Below are positions 48,331 through 60,524 of a stretch of 64,000 bases of DNA, one piece after another. This DNA is from Dendrobium chrysotoxum (Eukaryota; Streptophyta; Magnoliopsida; Asparagales; Orchidaceae). The DNA lies in contig CM034303.1 of assembly GCA_019925795.1 (NCBI GenBank), positions 56,963,931 to 57,027,930 of the forward strand, written 5' to 3'. Positions within the stretch are counted from its first letter, which is position 1, and each line of letters starts with the position of its first letter. The position numbers were made by a program, and so were the translations under genes. Under the pieces are notes generated by a model. That model was not told the origin of the DNA. It was given only the letters and a program-made list of their open reading frames with translations, and did no database searches.

Positions 48331-49674
48331 TGCCCCTGCAAACTGATGGATCTTATATGATTGTTAATTTGAGTCTGAGCTGATGAAACCGTGGAGTTGA
48401 GAGAGGTTTGGTAAAAATGTCTACAACTTAATCTATGATACTTATTGGAAGAAGCCAAATATTATGATTTTGGATATGATCACTGACGAAGCGCTGATCA
48501 ATTTCAATATACTTTATTCAGGCATGAAAGACAGGATTGTTTGCCAACGCAATCACAGATGTGTTGTCACAGAAAAGATTCGTTGGTTGATCCAAAGTGA
48601 TGCCAAAATCAGTTAGGATTCTCCTGAGCCAGATAATGTTGTTGACCCTAAATTCTTCCAATCCCTCCCCCACTGAGGTCAGTGGGTCAGACCTGATCCA
48701 TTGGGCCTAGACCCATGCCATGGGTCAACCTGGTTGACCAGGTCAACTCAGGTTGACCCAATTAGCATGAATGGGTCTGTTCAAGTTTGAAATCAACCCA
48801 AACACAATCAAAGCTCAAACCCCTCCATCCCTTGGACCTATTAGACTAGGTTGACCAAGTCAACCCTTGAATTGGTCAACTTAAGTCATTAATGGGTCAA
48901 TATGACCCATTAAGAGCTATTTAAGCCTATTCAAAGCCATAAACACTTTCCTAATGGGTTCTAACTCAAACCACGGCCAAATCAAGATGGTTTCCCTCCT
49001 ATTTGATTCCCCTTTCGATCCTAGCCGTAGATCAACACCCTTGGGCTTTAAATACATGTTTTAGGGTTTGGAATAGGGACTTTTTGGCTCTTCCTCTCAA
49101 CCTAGTTGCTCCCAACCCGAGAGATCTCATGTGTGAGCTCCCTAGGTCTCCTCCCACCCTTCCTTACTTAAATCCACCGTCAAACACCCGCCGGCGGTGA
49201 GCTTTCCGGCAAACCGAGGCGAGATCCTTTCCAAGGCGTTTTCCGTTCGATCTAAGGCGTATTTGGCCACGATTTCTTCTACAACTAGGAGCGTGGGCAG
49301 TCTACAAGTGCAACAAGCCCAAAATTTCCAAAATCCATCGAATATCTTGGGTAAAATCTCAAACCCTATTTAGATACACTTAGGGTAAATTAGCTTAGTC
49401 ATTAGTGCATTTTAAACTACGAAATCACTTCCACATTGATGCTCTTCATGCTTAGAGTTTAGATCTCAATTTTCATGCGATTTGATCCATTGGATCGAGA
49501 GAGCGAGGCCAAAAATGAGATCTAGGGCTCGGTTTACGTAAATCGAACGTTGCGTCGAACCTAGGCCATTGATCTCGTGATCTGGGACGTCCGTTCCGAA
49601 AGATGGATGATCGAACGACTCACCATGGTTGCTGACGCGGCAAGTGAAACCGCATCCCGCGATTTTGATTGCCG

Positions 49675-49702
49675 CAATCATTGCGCCGCCAGGTAATGAT
49701 TG
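49675..49702. other. Inverted repeat in D, counterpart of 40746
   Basis: CAATCATT and AATGATTG flank a 12-base middle. It sits before a GCGTGTCCCC step, as the C version sits before CACGTGTC. Confidence 0.5.
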
Positions 49703-49884
49703 GCCCGCGGTCCACATGCCCTCTCTCTGCCCGACGCGTGTCCCCTGACCACCGCCGCCGTCGTTTTTAAATTAAAAACTAATTATTTTAATTATTTTAA
49801 TTCCTTTTATATAATATTATTTAAATAATTATTTTAAAAAAATCAGAAAAATTATTTTTGTTATTTTAAATTATATTAAGTTAT

Positions 49885-49895
49885 ATTAATATTAA

Positions 49896-49929
<34 letters not shown>

Positions 49930-50520
49930 TTAATATTAATATTATATTAATAATATTATGATTATTTTAATATTATTATTATATTAATAATATTATGATC
50001 TTTTTAATATTATTATTATGATAATAATATTATGATTATTTTAATATTATTATTATATTAATAAGATTATTATATTTAATATTATTATATTAATAATATT
50101 ATTATTATTGTAATATTATTATATTAACAATGTTATTATTATTTTAATGATTATTATTATATTAATAATAATATTATTATTATGTTAATAATAACATTAT
50201 TATTTTAATATTATTATTATATTAATACTATTATTATTATTTTAATATTATTATATTAATAATGTTATTATTATTTTAATGTTATTATTATATTAATAAT
50301 AATATTGTTATTTTAAAATTATTATTATGTTAATAATATTATTATTATATTAATAATAATATTATTATCTTAATACTATTATTATATTAATAATATCATT
50401 ATCATCTTAATGTTATTATTATATTAATAGTATTATTATTTTAATATTATTATATTATTAATATTTTAAAATTATCTTAACTGTTATTATATTATTATTA
50501 TTATTTTAAAACTATTTTAA
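49885..50520. repeat. Long (TTA)n/(TAA)n-rich array
   Basis: About 630 bases made almost only of TTA/ATT/TAA triplets, with repeated ATATTAATAATATTATTATT-like units of roughly 30-45 bases. It is partly self-complementary and lies in the AT-rich core of D. Confidence 0.85.
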
Positions 50521-53239
50521 TTATTATTACTTATTACTTATTTTAAAATCCAGAGATTTTAATATTTAATTTATTTTTAAATTTATTAATTATTTTTAAA
50601 TGTTAACTTTTTTTAAAATTATCTAAAAATTACTTTTAAGCCTATTAAACTTTCAAAATTCATAACTTTTTTATTTTTATCGGAATTTTGACGCATAATA
50701 CATTGTTCTTTTAAAAAAAATGTGAATTTTCATTTAAAATTATTTTCAGAAATTAATTCTAACTTTTTTGATTTATTTATGTATCATTCAATTACTTAAT
50801 TATTTAAATATTATTTAAATAATTAATTTAATTAACTATTTTGAAGTTATAAAATTATTTTGAAACCTCACTATGGGTGGCAAGTAGACCCCTCGTACAT
50901 ATGCAATGGGATATTTTAAACTATCTTATTTTCAAATCCTATATAATTATTTACCTTAATATCTATATATTTTAAAACTATTTTAAAATTATATAAATAT
51001 TTAAATTCTTCAATTATGAGAGGTCTACCCTTTGAAATTTTAAGCCTAGGCTCTATGTATGAATAACATTCATGTGGGAGAAGGATTAGTGAATGATTGG
51101 GTCACAATCATTCACTATCACTTCATTAGGCTTGCTTTACTTAGTGTTTTGTAGTCCTTGTATGTGTAGGTTACACAAACACCTAGCCTAGGCTCTCCTA
51201 GATCTAAGGATATATTTGGTGTATTTATATTTGCTGCATTTTCCTTATGTTATGTCCAGGGTAAGTTAAGACATCGATTTAAACCCATGTAACGTAGCGA
51301 CACCTTAAGGACAACAATTAAGGACCCGTCTCGCGAACTTAGAAAAATTCTAGGAGTTAGGGTAGAACCTTGAATGACTTGAAATTTGAAACACTTAAAC
51401 TCAGTGACATCCTAAACCCCTCAGAATTTTCTAGGAATTTTTAGGACTCGTTAAACCCCTTAATTGATCAACCATAATTTACCCTTTAATTAGGACCCGA
51501 TAACTTCAGAAACATTCTAATAAATTCACTTTAAATCTGAAAAATATCCATAATATATCAAACTCTTCAAAATTCAGTCCCTAATCCATAAAAATTAAAA
51601 GCCCCTTGATTGGGCCTCAATCTGAACTTTAATTTAATTTTGATTAAAAATCATCTTTTAATTAAATTAAATAATTAAAAATAATTAAAAATTCCAAAAT
51701 TTTCCCAAGCACTTGAGAACACTTCTTTGGGTCATTCTTGACCTTTGGGGGTGATTCCAAGCAGTTTAGAACTGATTTAGATCCAAATCCCTAAAACAGC
51801 CCTTTAATTAAATAATTTTGATAATTCACTAAATAGCCCAAACTTTGAAAATTCATAACTAATTATAAAAAACTCCAAATTGGAAAAAGTTAAAGGCATT
51901 CAACTCACATTAGGGTCTAGTATTTATTAAAAATATTAAGACTCCAGAAATCAACTTAAATCAAAAGTCAACAATCCGGTCAAACTTAGTTCAAAATGAG
52001 ACCAAAAACTTCGGAAATTCATAAATTTTGATAGAAGAGTCCAAATTGGGCATTCTAACTGTCTAACTGATCGGGTTAAAGTCTACTATTTTATAAAATA
52101 TTAACTATCCACAAAGCTTCTTTAATCAAAAAGTCAATTTTGGACCCCTTTGACCTAGTGGATAGGGTGACCCCGGACCTCCTGAAAACCACTGGCTCAA
52201 CTTAAATTTCAGAAAATATTCCCGTTAACCTAAAATTAGCATACCAACATAATAATAAATAAATTAATATATTCCTTTTTCTTTTAATCTTCAACCAACT
52301 AAATCAACTTAATTAACCCGTGGTTGCTCATGGGTAACCCAAGCCTACGAGGCTATTGACTTAGCCCCAAGGAAGGTGAAATAAACTTCACGGCCTCGAT
52401 ATGAAACAAAGGTAGTAATTATCGAACTCTTAAAATGTACCTAATTCGATATTTAATATATTAATACTCAAACTCAAACCTAAACCTTTCCTTCACACTT
52501 GCAAAAAACCTGGACACTAGATAACTTCAACTAACTACCCAACTTATGATCTATCTCAGCTACATAGCCTTTCACACACACTTAGATGGTTTGTTAGGGA
52601 ACCACTTCTAGACCTAGGCTAGGCCAGTGTTTACTTTTCTATTGTGTGCTGAGTTTTTTCCAAGATTTCACTGCATGTTGTGATTGAGATGATGTTGGTG
52701 TGTTTGCTTACTTTTACTGCACTCTAGAAATTGATGTGATTGCACGATAGACTACCCATAGGTTAGGATCAATTTTGATACTAATGATGTTTTTTGCAGG
52801 TGGCCATACTCATGCAGCGCTAAATAAAAGGGGGGCAATAATCATGATTTAAAGACTGACATCATTTTATGCAGGTGCTTTAGAAGTTGCTCAGCCCCCC
52901 TAAATAAATGAGGGCTAAATAAAATCATCATTATAAATTACTACAGGTGCTCCAGAGCTTGCTTAGCCCTCAAAATAATTAAGAGCATGGCCAAGGGTGG
53001 CTGTGATAAATATTTTCATTTTCATATAAACTGCTTGTGATATATAAATTGCTTGAAATAATTTTTATTAGGATAACCTTGCAGGAGAGTCTAGATTTAC
53101 TACTTTCTGTTAATGTAAATTATTTGTAATCTGGTATTGAGTTGTAAAAGTGAATTTTGAGTGGGGATGCAAAAATCCAAAGATTGGATTCCAAAGAGAA
53201 AAGGACACCTAATATGAGGATAGTCCTTTTCTATTTGGA

Positions 53240-53350
53240 AACCCAAATTTGGATCATTCTACTACCCAAAGAGTCCAAGGAAGAGGAGACCCAACGAGTC
53301 CAAGGAGTCCAAAGAAGCTGAGATCCAAGGAGTCCAAGGAAGAGGGGATC
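53240..53350. repeat. Short GA-rich tandem repeats in D
   Basis: Repeats of GAGTCCAAGGA(G/A) with GAGATCC linkers, four to six irregular units. C has single related units at about 44050. Confidence 0.6.
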
Positions 53351-54559
53351 AAAAGGATGAAGATTTAGAGTATCCCACTCAAAATAACTTACATCTGTTC
53401 TAGGATTAGAAATCCTGGTTGTTGGCAGTGGTGCCCGGCCACTTTATTTTTTGCAGACCCTGGTTTGTAATTAAGGGCAGTTGGCCTATTGACATTTAAT
53501 TGATTAATTTAGTTACTTATTATTGTTTGATGTGATATTGATTGCACATAGGTTGTATGCTTTTCTTAGTTTATTGGCGATCTGCATGGCGCTTTTATTT
53601 TAGCCTGGATTTCGTTAGACTCTCTAAGGACTAAAATATTTTCTACTCGTAACTAATATTCAAAATTTTAAGGGTTAAATAATTTAGCAACCTAACGATC
53701 TAGGGAACTGCCGGAATCGTCCGGGTCGCATGTATATTATTACATTTCTCTCTCTCCTTCTATAAGACACTTCCCCGCCCGTAGGTAGAGTCCGGATAAT
53801 CTGACCTATGAGGATGAGGTGTCGGACCTGGGAAAGCCCAGTTTAATTCTAAAAATTATTTTCATAAGCCTTCTTAAAATCATGTGCATATCTGATTTGG
53901 ATACTTTAACCAGCATGTATTGCATTAGAAATCAATTAAATTAAAATTTTAATTACATTAGCTCTAGAAGCATTCACCCAACATAAGTCTGGGGCAAATT
54001 AGAAAATCCTCTAGACGTCGGCCCTATTTCCAAGAACTATAACCTACCCACCCATCTTTCATAAAAATGACCAGACTCATGATTTTGAAGCGACTAGGTG
54101 GTTAGCTGGCTCCCCAATCCAGGCCGGGGTAAGTCCAGATTTTGCATTGCATTAGCTAGGACACGGGTGTTGGTGTTGTGCGTAGAACACTAAACTCATT
54201 AGATTTAGGATTCATGGCTACTATTATTTCATAGTATGCCTCATTTGTAGGTAACTCTTCTATCGTCTAGAGACTATAAACCCTACAAATCTGTGTCACA
54301 CGGATGACATCACTTCCATCCTTCTCTCCTGCATGCTTCGAGTGTGTGATTTATTTATTTTCTCCAGTTTCTTCTCACTACCTTAGTCCATCCAGATGTT
54401 GATCTGAGCCATGCATGTTGACTAAGCCTAGTTGAACATTTCCTTCCATTTGAGTAGGATTTTCTAGTCTTCTTCCTATGTGCCAATCCTAATTTGGGAA
54501 GAATAATGTAGAATCCTTAATCGAGAGTTTTCTCTGGCCCCGGCTTGAGATGTAATTAA

Positions 54560-54581
54560 CCACGGGGGCTTGCGCCCGTGG
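54560..54581 (+). other. Covarying stem-loop, copy D
   Basis: Arms CCACGGG and CCCGTGG around loop GGCTTGCG, preceded by TAATTAA. Relative to B, positions 2, 4 and 5 changed on both arms with full pairing kept. It lies 223 bases from the CCACA end. Confidence 0.8.
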
Positions 54582-54809
54582 GAAACCGAATCCCACTTTC
54601 AAATAAACCCCACTCAAGCTGATGTATTGGGTGGGGGAAACCCATTGTGATGATTAGATCGTACATATTATTACCCATCGGGGTGTGCTGGTGAGAACCG
54701 TTATCCTCAATGGTTAATTGTATGTGTGATCGAATCTGCCCTCCCATTAGAAAATATTGTCTCCCCCCGCGGGGCGGTGGTGTTTGTCCTCTCGGAGGTC
54801 CACAAATGT

Positions 54810-55720
54810 CTGTGGTGAGTGCTGCAAGAGCACGATATTTTGATTATGTGGAGGAATGTGCTACAGTATGTTATTTCTTTACTATCCATGAGATGAGGGT
54901 GTTGCCCAAGAATGAACATAATCCTGATATAGATTTCTGAGAGATCAGATCACCTGTCCAGTATGCATCCGAAAAAGATTAAAGAGTAAGATCACCTTTG
55001 GTAATAGGTAGACCGTAGTCTAAAGTGCCCTTGATGTAGTGTAACAATCGCTTGAGAAGATAAGTGTGTTGAGGAAGCGGGTTATGCATGTGTTGAGAGA
55101 GCAGATTGACATTATATGAAATATTTGGGCGAGTTAGTGTTAAATATTGGAGAGAACCTGTGAGTGTTCTATAGAGTGAAAGGTCAGATAGCACTGACGA
55201 TTCGTAATGAGCTGTAGGGAGCTTCATGCATGTGGGATTGGATAGTGAGTTGCAACGGGTAAGGTTAGCTTGCTGAAGGATGGAGTAAGCATATGATTGT
55301 TAGGAAAGAAAGTATTGATTCGATTGTTTGGTGATTTTTATGCCAAGAAACGAGTGTGCTTGACCCAAGTGTTTCATTATGAATTTGCTATTAAGCTGGG
55401 CAAGTAACTGTTGAATGGCATCCTGATTGTTCCCGATTAATAAGATATCGTCGACATATATGAGAAGGAAAATAGTTATTTGTGACTGAGTGAGAATTAG
55501 GAGTGATGGGTCTGATTTACTATGCTAAAACCTGAGAGACACTAAGTAGGAGGTAAACGTGTTGTACCATTGGCACAGAGCTTGTTTAAGCCCATAAATA
55601 GCTTTGTTTAGCAAGCATACATAATGAGGATTAGATGAATCTTCAAAGCCTTTTGGTTGAGTCATATAAACTATTTCCGAAAGGTTACCGTGAAGGAACA
55701 TATTTGCCACATCAAGTTGT
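54810..55720 (-). pseudogene. Copia reverse transcriptase and RNase H region
   Basis: On the minus strand: ANMFLHGNLSEIVYMTQPKGFED and KAIYGLKQALCQWY (about 55690-55560), the catalytic YVDDILL (about 55450), YRTLTGSLQYLTLTRPNISY and LLHYIKGTLDYG (55170-55000), then the first half of RNase H up to D. The second half lies at 48340-48634. Stops and frame changes break it. Confidence 0.85.
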
Positions 55721-56059
55721 TGAACAGGCTAGTCATGGTGTAGGGCAACCATTAGTAAGATATGAATGGTAGGGAGTTTAGCAACTAGACTGAACGTTTC
55801 AGTGTAATTAATGCTAAATTCCTGATGATTTCTCAGAGCAAGCAGTCGTACCTTGGATCTTACTATGGATCCGTCCACATGATATTTAGTTCTATTTGTC
55901 CATTTACATCCGAGGATAGATGCCTCAAGCGGTGGATAGACAAGAGTCCATGTGCATTGCCTTTGTAAAGCAAAGAACTTGTGTGCCATAGTCTGTCGCC
56001 ACTCAAAATGCTTCACAGTCTCACTATAGGATGTAGGATCAAGTGAATGGTGAGAATCA

Positions 56060-57770
56060 AATTATTTGTGGAGCAGAATTAGTCTAACTCTGGGTTTAAG
56101 AGAACCAGTTTGACATCGAGTTACCATCAGATGGAGAGAGTTTTTTGGTTGAGATGGTTGAGATAAGTGAGGTAGGACGTCAGTGTTGGGTTGCATTTGG
56201 GATGAGGAGGTGAGATGCAGAGATGCGGTAACGGGTGGATGTTGTATATTGGGAGAAGACTCACAGTGTGAAGGGATTTGTAGTGTGGATTTAGAATGAA
56301 GGGAAGCAGCTGTTAGAAGGAAGGGACAGATACTTTGATCGTTGGTGGCATCTAAGGTTGTAGACTGCTTGAATGGAAATGAATGTTCGTCAAATGTGGT
56401 GTGCCTAGACATAAAGATTTCGTAGTATGAATATTGAGACATTTGTATCCTTTGTAGGTATCAGAGTAGCCAAGAAATACATAGGAATGTGCTTTAGGCT
56501 AAAATTTGTGACGCGTATGTGGAGGTGTTAGAGGAGAACACTCACAACTGAATGTGCGCAGGTGCGTGTAAATGGGTTTTCGTTTGTAGAGGATTTCAAA
56601 TGGGGAAAGTTTGTTAGTGGTGATGAAGGGCATCCTGTTAATGAGGTAAATAGATGTTAGAACGACATCTAGCCAGTAAGTAGGGGGAACTGAGGTCATG
56701 AGAAGTAAAGTTCATGTTGTTTTGATGATATGTATATGTTTGCGCTTAGCGAGTCCGTTTTGTTCCAGCGTGTAGGGACATCAGACTTGATGTGAGATGC
56801 CATGATCTGTAAGAAATTTGTTGAGCCGATTATTTACGTATTTAGAACCACAATCGAAACGAAGACATTTGATAGTATGAGAGGTAAAGTTTTTAATGTA
56901 GTTTTTGAAGTTAATGAAAATATTGGTAACGTCAGATTTTTAGTGCATAGGAAAGAGCCATGTGAATCTGGAGAAATCATCCACAAAAATGACGTAATAT
57001 TTATAACTTGTATAGATTCGATGGGGGATGGACCCCATACATTGAAATGAACAAGATGCAAAAGCTTATTTGTTTGTTTACCAAATTTTCAAAGGCAAGT
57101 TTATGACCCTTTGAAACTTTACAAGAATGACAAGAAAAATGCGAATCTATTTAAGATGTGGATTACATTTAGAAATGAGATCAAGAACCCTCTCATGAGG
57201 ATGACCCAATCGATCATGCCAAGGAACTGAGGCTTTGGTAGTGGCAGTGAGCGCATGCTTGAACTAATTGGAGGAAGTATTCTGAATTGGATACAGACCC
57301 TCACGGCATGGTCCTTGAAGAAGAACTTGCTGAGTCTTGATATCCTTAATGAAAAAACCAGATGGATCAAAAGTAATGATAATATTATTATCTTTTGTGA
57401 GTTTTAATAAAGATAATAAGTTGTATTGAAGATCAGGAATATGAAAAAGCTGAGAGAGATTCAGCTTACGAGAGGGAGTCGGTAGCAGACCTGTACCTGA
57501 ATGAGCAATAGGGACAGATATGCCATCACCAACGGTTATGGTATCGAAACCTTCATATGGACTGGCGATGGAAAGATTATCAAGAGAGTTTGTTAGATGG
57601 GATGATGCTCCTGAATCCAGGAACCAGTTTATAGAGGGTTGATCGGATATAGCGACAAGTGCTTTATTAGATGCAATTATAGCAGAGGGAACACATTGTG
57701 TATTCAGTCTATGCCAGTAGATGGAGGCGGGATGACCCTTTTTATTACATATTTGGCAAATGGTCACCAA
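56060..57770 (-). pseudogene. Copia zinc knuckle, protease and integrase region
   Basis: The minus strand shows a zinc knuckle CQICNKKGHPASIY in which the last Cys is Tyr, protease WFLDSGASSHLTNS (about 57630), and integrase VWGPSPIES (about 57035) in which the first catalytic Asp of the family pattern is Asn. TSVPPTYWLDVVLTSIYLINRMP and LSPFEILYKRKP follow. Several stops interrupt it. Confidence 0.85.
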
Positions 57771-58573
57771 ATAGGATGGAGATCTTGTGGATTGTGATGC
57801 ATTATGTGATTGCCTTCCTTTGTTTCATCTACCACGTCCCTGTTGAGAGTAAAGAGCCATGTTGGGGTCACCAGCTAGTGTGCGTCTATTGCGATATTAA
57901 CTTCTTCACTGAGAAGAAGAGGATAAAGATGGTCGAGACTTATCGGTGTAACCATGGTTCTGATCGCCGTCTTGAAGGCTTGGTACGCCATTGGAAGGCC
58001 ATTGAGGATATAAAGAATGATATCCTCTGTATCAACTGTTGAGCTGGCGGCAGCAAATTGATCCACAAGAGTTTTGATTTAGGTAAGATATTGAATCATC
58101 ATCGAGTTCTTTAAGGAGATATTGTGAAGGGCATTCTTGAGGTGAATAACTTTTGATCTGTTGGTTGATTGAAACCGGAGCTCAAGAGTATCTCAAATGG
58201 CGACGGTTGAATCAAGATTGACAATGTAAGGGAGAATCGATGGGGAGATCGTCGAGCAGAGAGCGGCCACTAAGTTCTGATCCATTAGGAGCCATTGGGT
58301 GTGGGCTGGATTGAGAATGTTAGAGCCATCCCGTTGCTGGAGTAGACATGGAGGAGGGGAGATCTTGGAGTCAAGAAAGTTGTCGAACCCATTTGCGCGA
58401 AGGAGTTTGGTGATTTGGGAGCGCCAAATGGAGTAGTTATCTACGGAGAGTTGAGTAGGTATGTTGTTCTTGAGATTTGCCACTACGAACTACAAAGATG
58501 ATGGTATGGAGGGGTTTTCGGGGGCGAATGCATCCGTGTATTCTCCTGGATGAGACGTTTCTGAGCTTGCCAT
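57770..58573 (-). pseudogene. Copia gag (UBN2 type)
   Basis: The ATG at 58573 (MASSETSHPGEYTDAF) follows the primer site. A TAG interrupts it before the SVDNYSIWRSQITKLLRAN segment typical of copia gag. A further part contains DIILYILNGLPMAYQAF. It packages element RNA in intact relatives. Confidence 0.8.
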
Positions 58574-58589
58574 CACGCCTTCAATCCCA

Positions 58590-58600
58590 CTCTGATACCA
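58590..58600 (-). other. Copia primer-binding site
   Basis: TGGTATCAGAG on the minus strand, directly after the 5' LTR; matches initiator Met-tRNA. Confidence 0.9.
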
Positions 58601-58789
58601 TATAGAAACTAAGGATCTTGATTATAGTGAGAAGGCAAGACGAGAAAGAGAGATAGCCATAAATCATATTCATTCAACAGAGCAATACAAGGTATATATA
58701 GATGCGAGCTGAGACAGTAATAACGTGTACAATAATACAAATTACAAGATAGCCATGATACTAATCTTTATTGTCTGTATGTTTTGACA
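58601..58789 (-). repeat. Copia 5' LTR, 189 bp
   Basis: Starts TGTCAAAACATACAG on the minus strand and ends TTTCTATA, where the other LTR has TTTCTACA. A TATATATA stretch lies mid-LTR. Confidence 0.88.
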
Positions 58790-58794
58790 CTTAT

Positions 58795-59020
58795 GCCTCG
58801 TGAATTCATTAGGTTATTGATCATGCTAGAATCCAATTAAATGTATTTGTTGGGTTAGCGATGATTGATATGCATGCAAAATGTGGACTCATTGATGATG
58901 ACCAGCAGGTGTTTGTTGAGATGTTTGACAAGGATGTTTATTCTTACAGCACGATGATTTCATGCAGTGCATGGTATGACTGATGAAGCATTTCATTTGT
59001 CTGAGGTGATGGCATGGCAA
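58795..59020 (+). pseudogene. Captured pentatricopeptide repeat (PPR) fragment
   Basis: Across frame changes the + strand reads VIDHARIQLNVFVGLAMIDM, then HAKCGLIDDDQQVF, then DKDVYSYSTMIS and MTDEAFHLSEVM. This is the standard pattern of plant PPR proteins (VGNALIDMYAKCG, a D-A-..VF helix, VxxWSTMI). PPR proteins bind organelle RNA. Only one to two repeats remain and the frame is broken. It lies immediately right of the copia insertion, next to the FAR1 fragment, inside the outer element. Confidence 0.72.
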
Positions 59021-59411
59021 GATCGGATTTCTATTTCATTGCTGGAAAATGCCGGGCTAATGAAGACTCATGATGAAGAGACCCTCAGCTCCTTTAAGGG
59101 AAGTAATGTTAAGTGCTTTCTTTGTCCAAGAAATATTGATCATTTACTCACAACAGTGCAACATGTCGAGGTCAACGATGAGTTCATCCATCACCAGAAG
59201 ATAGTATACCTCAATGTTGCCGAGGTCGGAAGAAGAAATGCTCGTTGTGTCATGAGCTTTACTGGAGGGAGTGCTATTTCGGATGGATGATATGTTAATT
59301 CTCGAAGACGTAAAATCTTTGACCCAGGAGGATTGCTTATGATTTTTACACTTACCTCCCTATCGATGATGCGCCTCGACGGAGTCAAACTCTTCTGACT
59401 CAAGGAGAGTT
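59021..59411 (+). other. Outer element tail, unrecognised
   Basis: A 107-codon frame (58967-59290) continues past the PPR-like part with no further similarity that I recognise. The last bases CTCAAGGAGAGTT could be the polypurine tract. Confidence 0.4.
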
Positions 59412-59637
59412 TGATGTGGAACATCCTAGTTACAGTATACCTTAGGAATAATTTATCTACATTTGTACTAGCTTTCTAGAAAGTTCTAAAATATTCTAAG
59501 AATATGTTATATGTGTGAGTTGTAGTAGGAAGGGAAAATAAAGGAGAATAATATATACTTTTGAGCTTTGAGCTTGATTTGTTCCCCAAATTTTTATCTT
59601 TCTTCTTACATCTTCTCCTCAAAGATCCACTGCATCA
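59412..59637 (+). repeat. Outer element 3' LTR, 226 bp, uninterrupted
   Basis: TGATGTGGAACATCC to CCACTGCATCA. This intact copy gives the reference for the split 5' LTR. Confidence 0.8.
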
Positions 59638-60459
59638 AGTATAAACTAAGTCGACCTGAATCAATCCAAGTCAACTTGATCTCAGCTCGCTAAGTCAACA
59701 AATAAACTCATCCTAATCATGCTAGTACATCTTATCAAGCCTGCCATAGTAACTCGTCAAGTGGAAGGCTTCCTTCAATTCAATGGAAAACTATTACAAG
59801 CAAGTCATCAACTTCCCTCTAATTCAATAAATTACTTTCTTTAGTAGAATAAATAGAAGAATTCACATGATGATTTCATTAAATTACCAGCTAATACACT
59901 CAGAGAATTAAGCTACACATTATTATATTTTTTCTTAATTTTTATGGCAATATAGGTAGTCAATTCTATAGTGCTTGAGTCTTAAACCAAACTTATAAAA
60001 ATATGAGATTAAGGCTGAGCTCAATAAAGAAGAGGCTAATTTTTGTGCTCAAACTTATTTCAATATGATACATTATGCTTCTCTCTCTCTTTGTGCTCAT
60101 TTCATCACGTAAGTTCTCTCCTTCTATTTCTGGTTTGAGTTTCATGAATCTTGCGAACAGGAATATTTTAAAATTTAAAGTCAACTATCTTCAAATTAGT
60201 TCATATATAAGTTATTTAAATCAATATTGGAGAAATTATTTTTTACACAAACACTCAACATATTAAGTAAAGAAAAAACTAACCTATATTTTTTTATTAT
60301 CCTAATCTTAACATAATGTCAATAAGAGATACAAGATTACCCCATTGTAGAAGAGCCAAGGCCCCCAATGAGAAGGAAATTATCTATAAAATCAGCCATT
60401 CTTCATAATTTCAATTTTGAGTTTCATTAAGGAAAAGAGTTACATCCAACAAACTTTAA
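59638..60459. other. AT-rich DNA, nothing recognised
   Basis: No coding similarity or transposon terminus was seen. Confidence 0.45.
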
Positions 60460-60519
<60 letters not shown>

Positions 60520-60520
60520 T
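60460..60520. repeat. (AAT)n microsatellite
   Basis: About 20 uninterrupted AAT triplets. Confidence 0.92.
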
Positions 60521-60524
60521 GATA

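Larger units (their letters stand above)
48640..54804 (-). mobile_element. Giant solo-LTR-like element D, 6.2 kb
   Basis: Starts TGTTGACCC and ends GGTCCACA, with an exact 5-bp duplication AATGT at 48635-48639 and 54805-54809. Its insertion site is known independently because it interrupts copia coding sequence that resumes in frame on the other side, which makes its ends the most secure of the family. It aligns with C over most of its length. No coding capacity, primer site or paired LTR is visible within it. Confidence 0.88.
48138..58789 (-). mobile_element. Ty1/copia retrotransposon, minus strand, split by giant repeat D
   Basis: LTRs at 48138-48330 and 58601-58789, flanked by CTCAT and CTTAT (four of five match). 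Without D the element is about 4.5 kb, a normal copia size. Going down the minus strand it has the primer site, gag, protease, integrase, reverse transcriptase and RNase H. Many stops and lost key residues show that it is dead. D lies in the RNase H region; removing it with one AATGT copy rejoins the copia coding region exactly. The element is inserted at the FAR1/PPR junction of the outer element. Confidence 0.88.
36511..59637 (+). mobile_element. Outer non-autonomous LTR element with captured gene fragments, holding nested insertions
   Basis: The LTR ends are TGATG...CATCA. The 5' LTR is split (36511-36567 and 46109-46286) by a 9.5 kb hAT-like insertion. Removing that and one target copy leaves 227 bp, against 226 bp for the 3' LTR. 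A decayed initiator-tRNA primer site (TGGTATTAAAGAC) follows the 5' LTR and a purine tract (AAGGAGAG) precedes the 3' LTR. Without nested insertions the element is about 2.9 kb. It encodes no gag or pol, but holds a Pro/Ser-rich open frame, a broken FAR1/FHY3-like gene and a broken PPR segment. Flanking bases AGTCC and AGTAT match at three of five, so the target duplication is decayed. Confidence 0.75.

Noticed and set aside
37146..54804. Giant repeats C and D as DNA transposons with TGTTGACC/GGTCCACA inverted ends
   Set aside because: The inverted match is only a few bases, the duplications are 5 bp and the ends are TG...CA, which fits LTRs better. No transposase-like frame was seen.
46905..59020. 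FAR1-like and PPR-like regions as working host genes
   Set aside because: Both contain stops and frame changes, lack their N-terminal parts and lie between retroelement LTRs.
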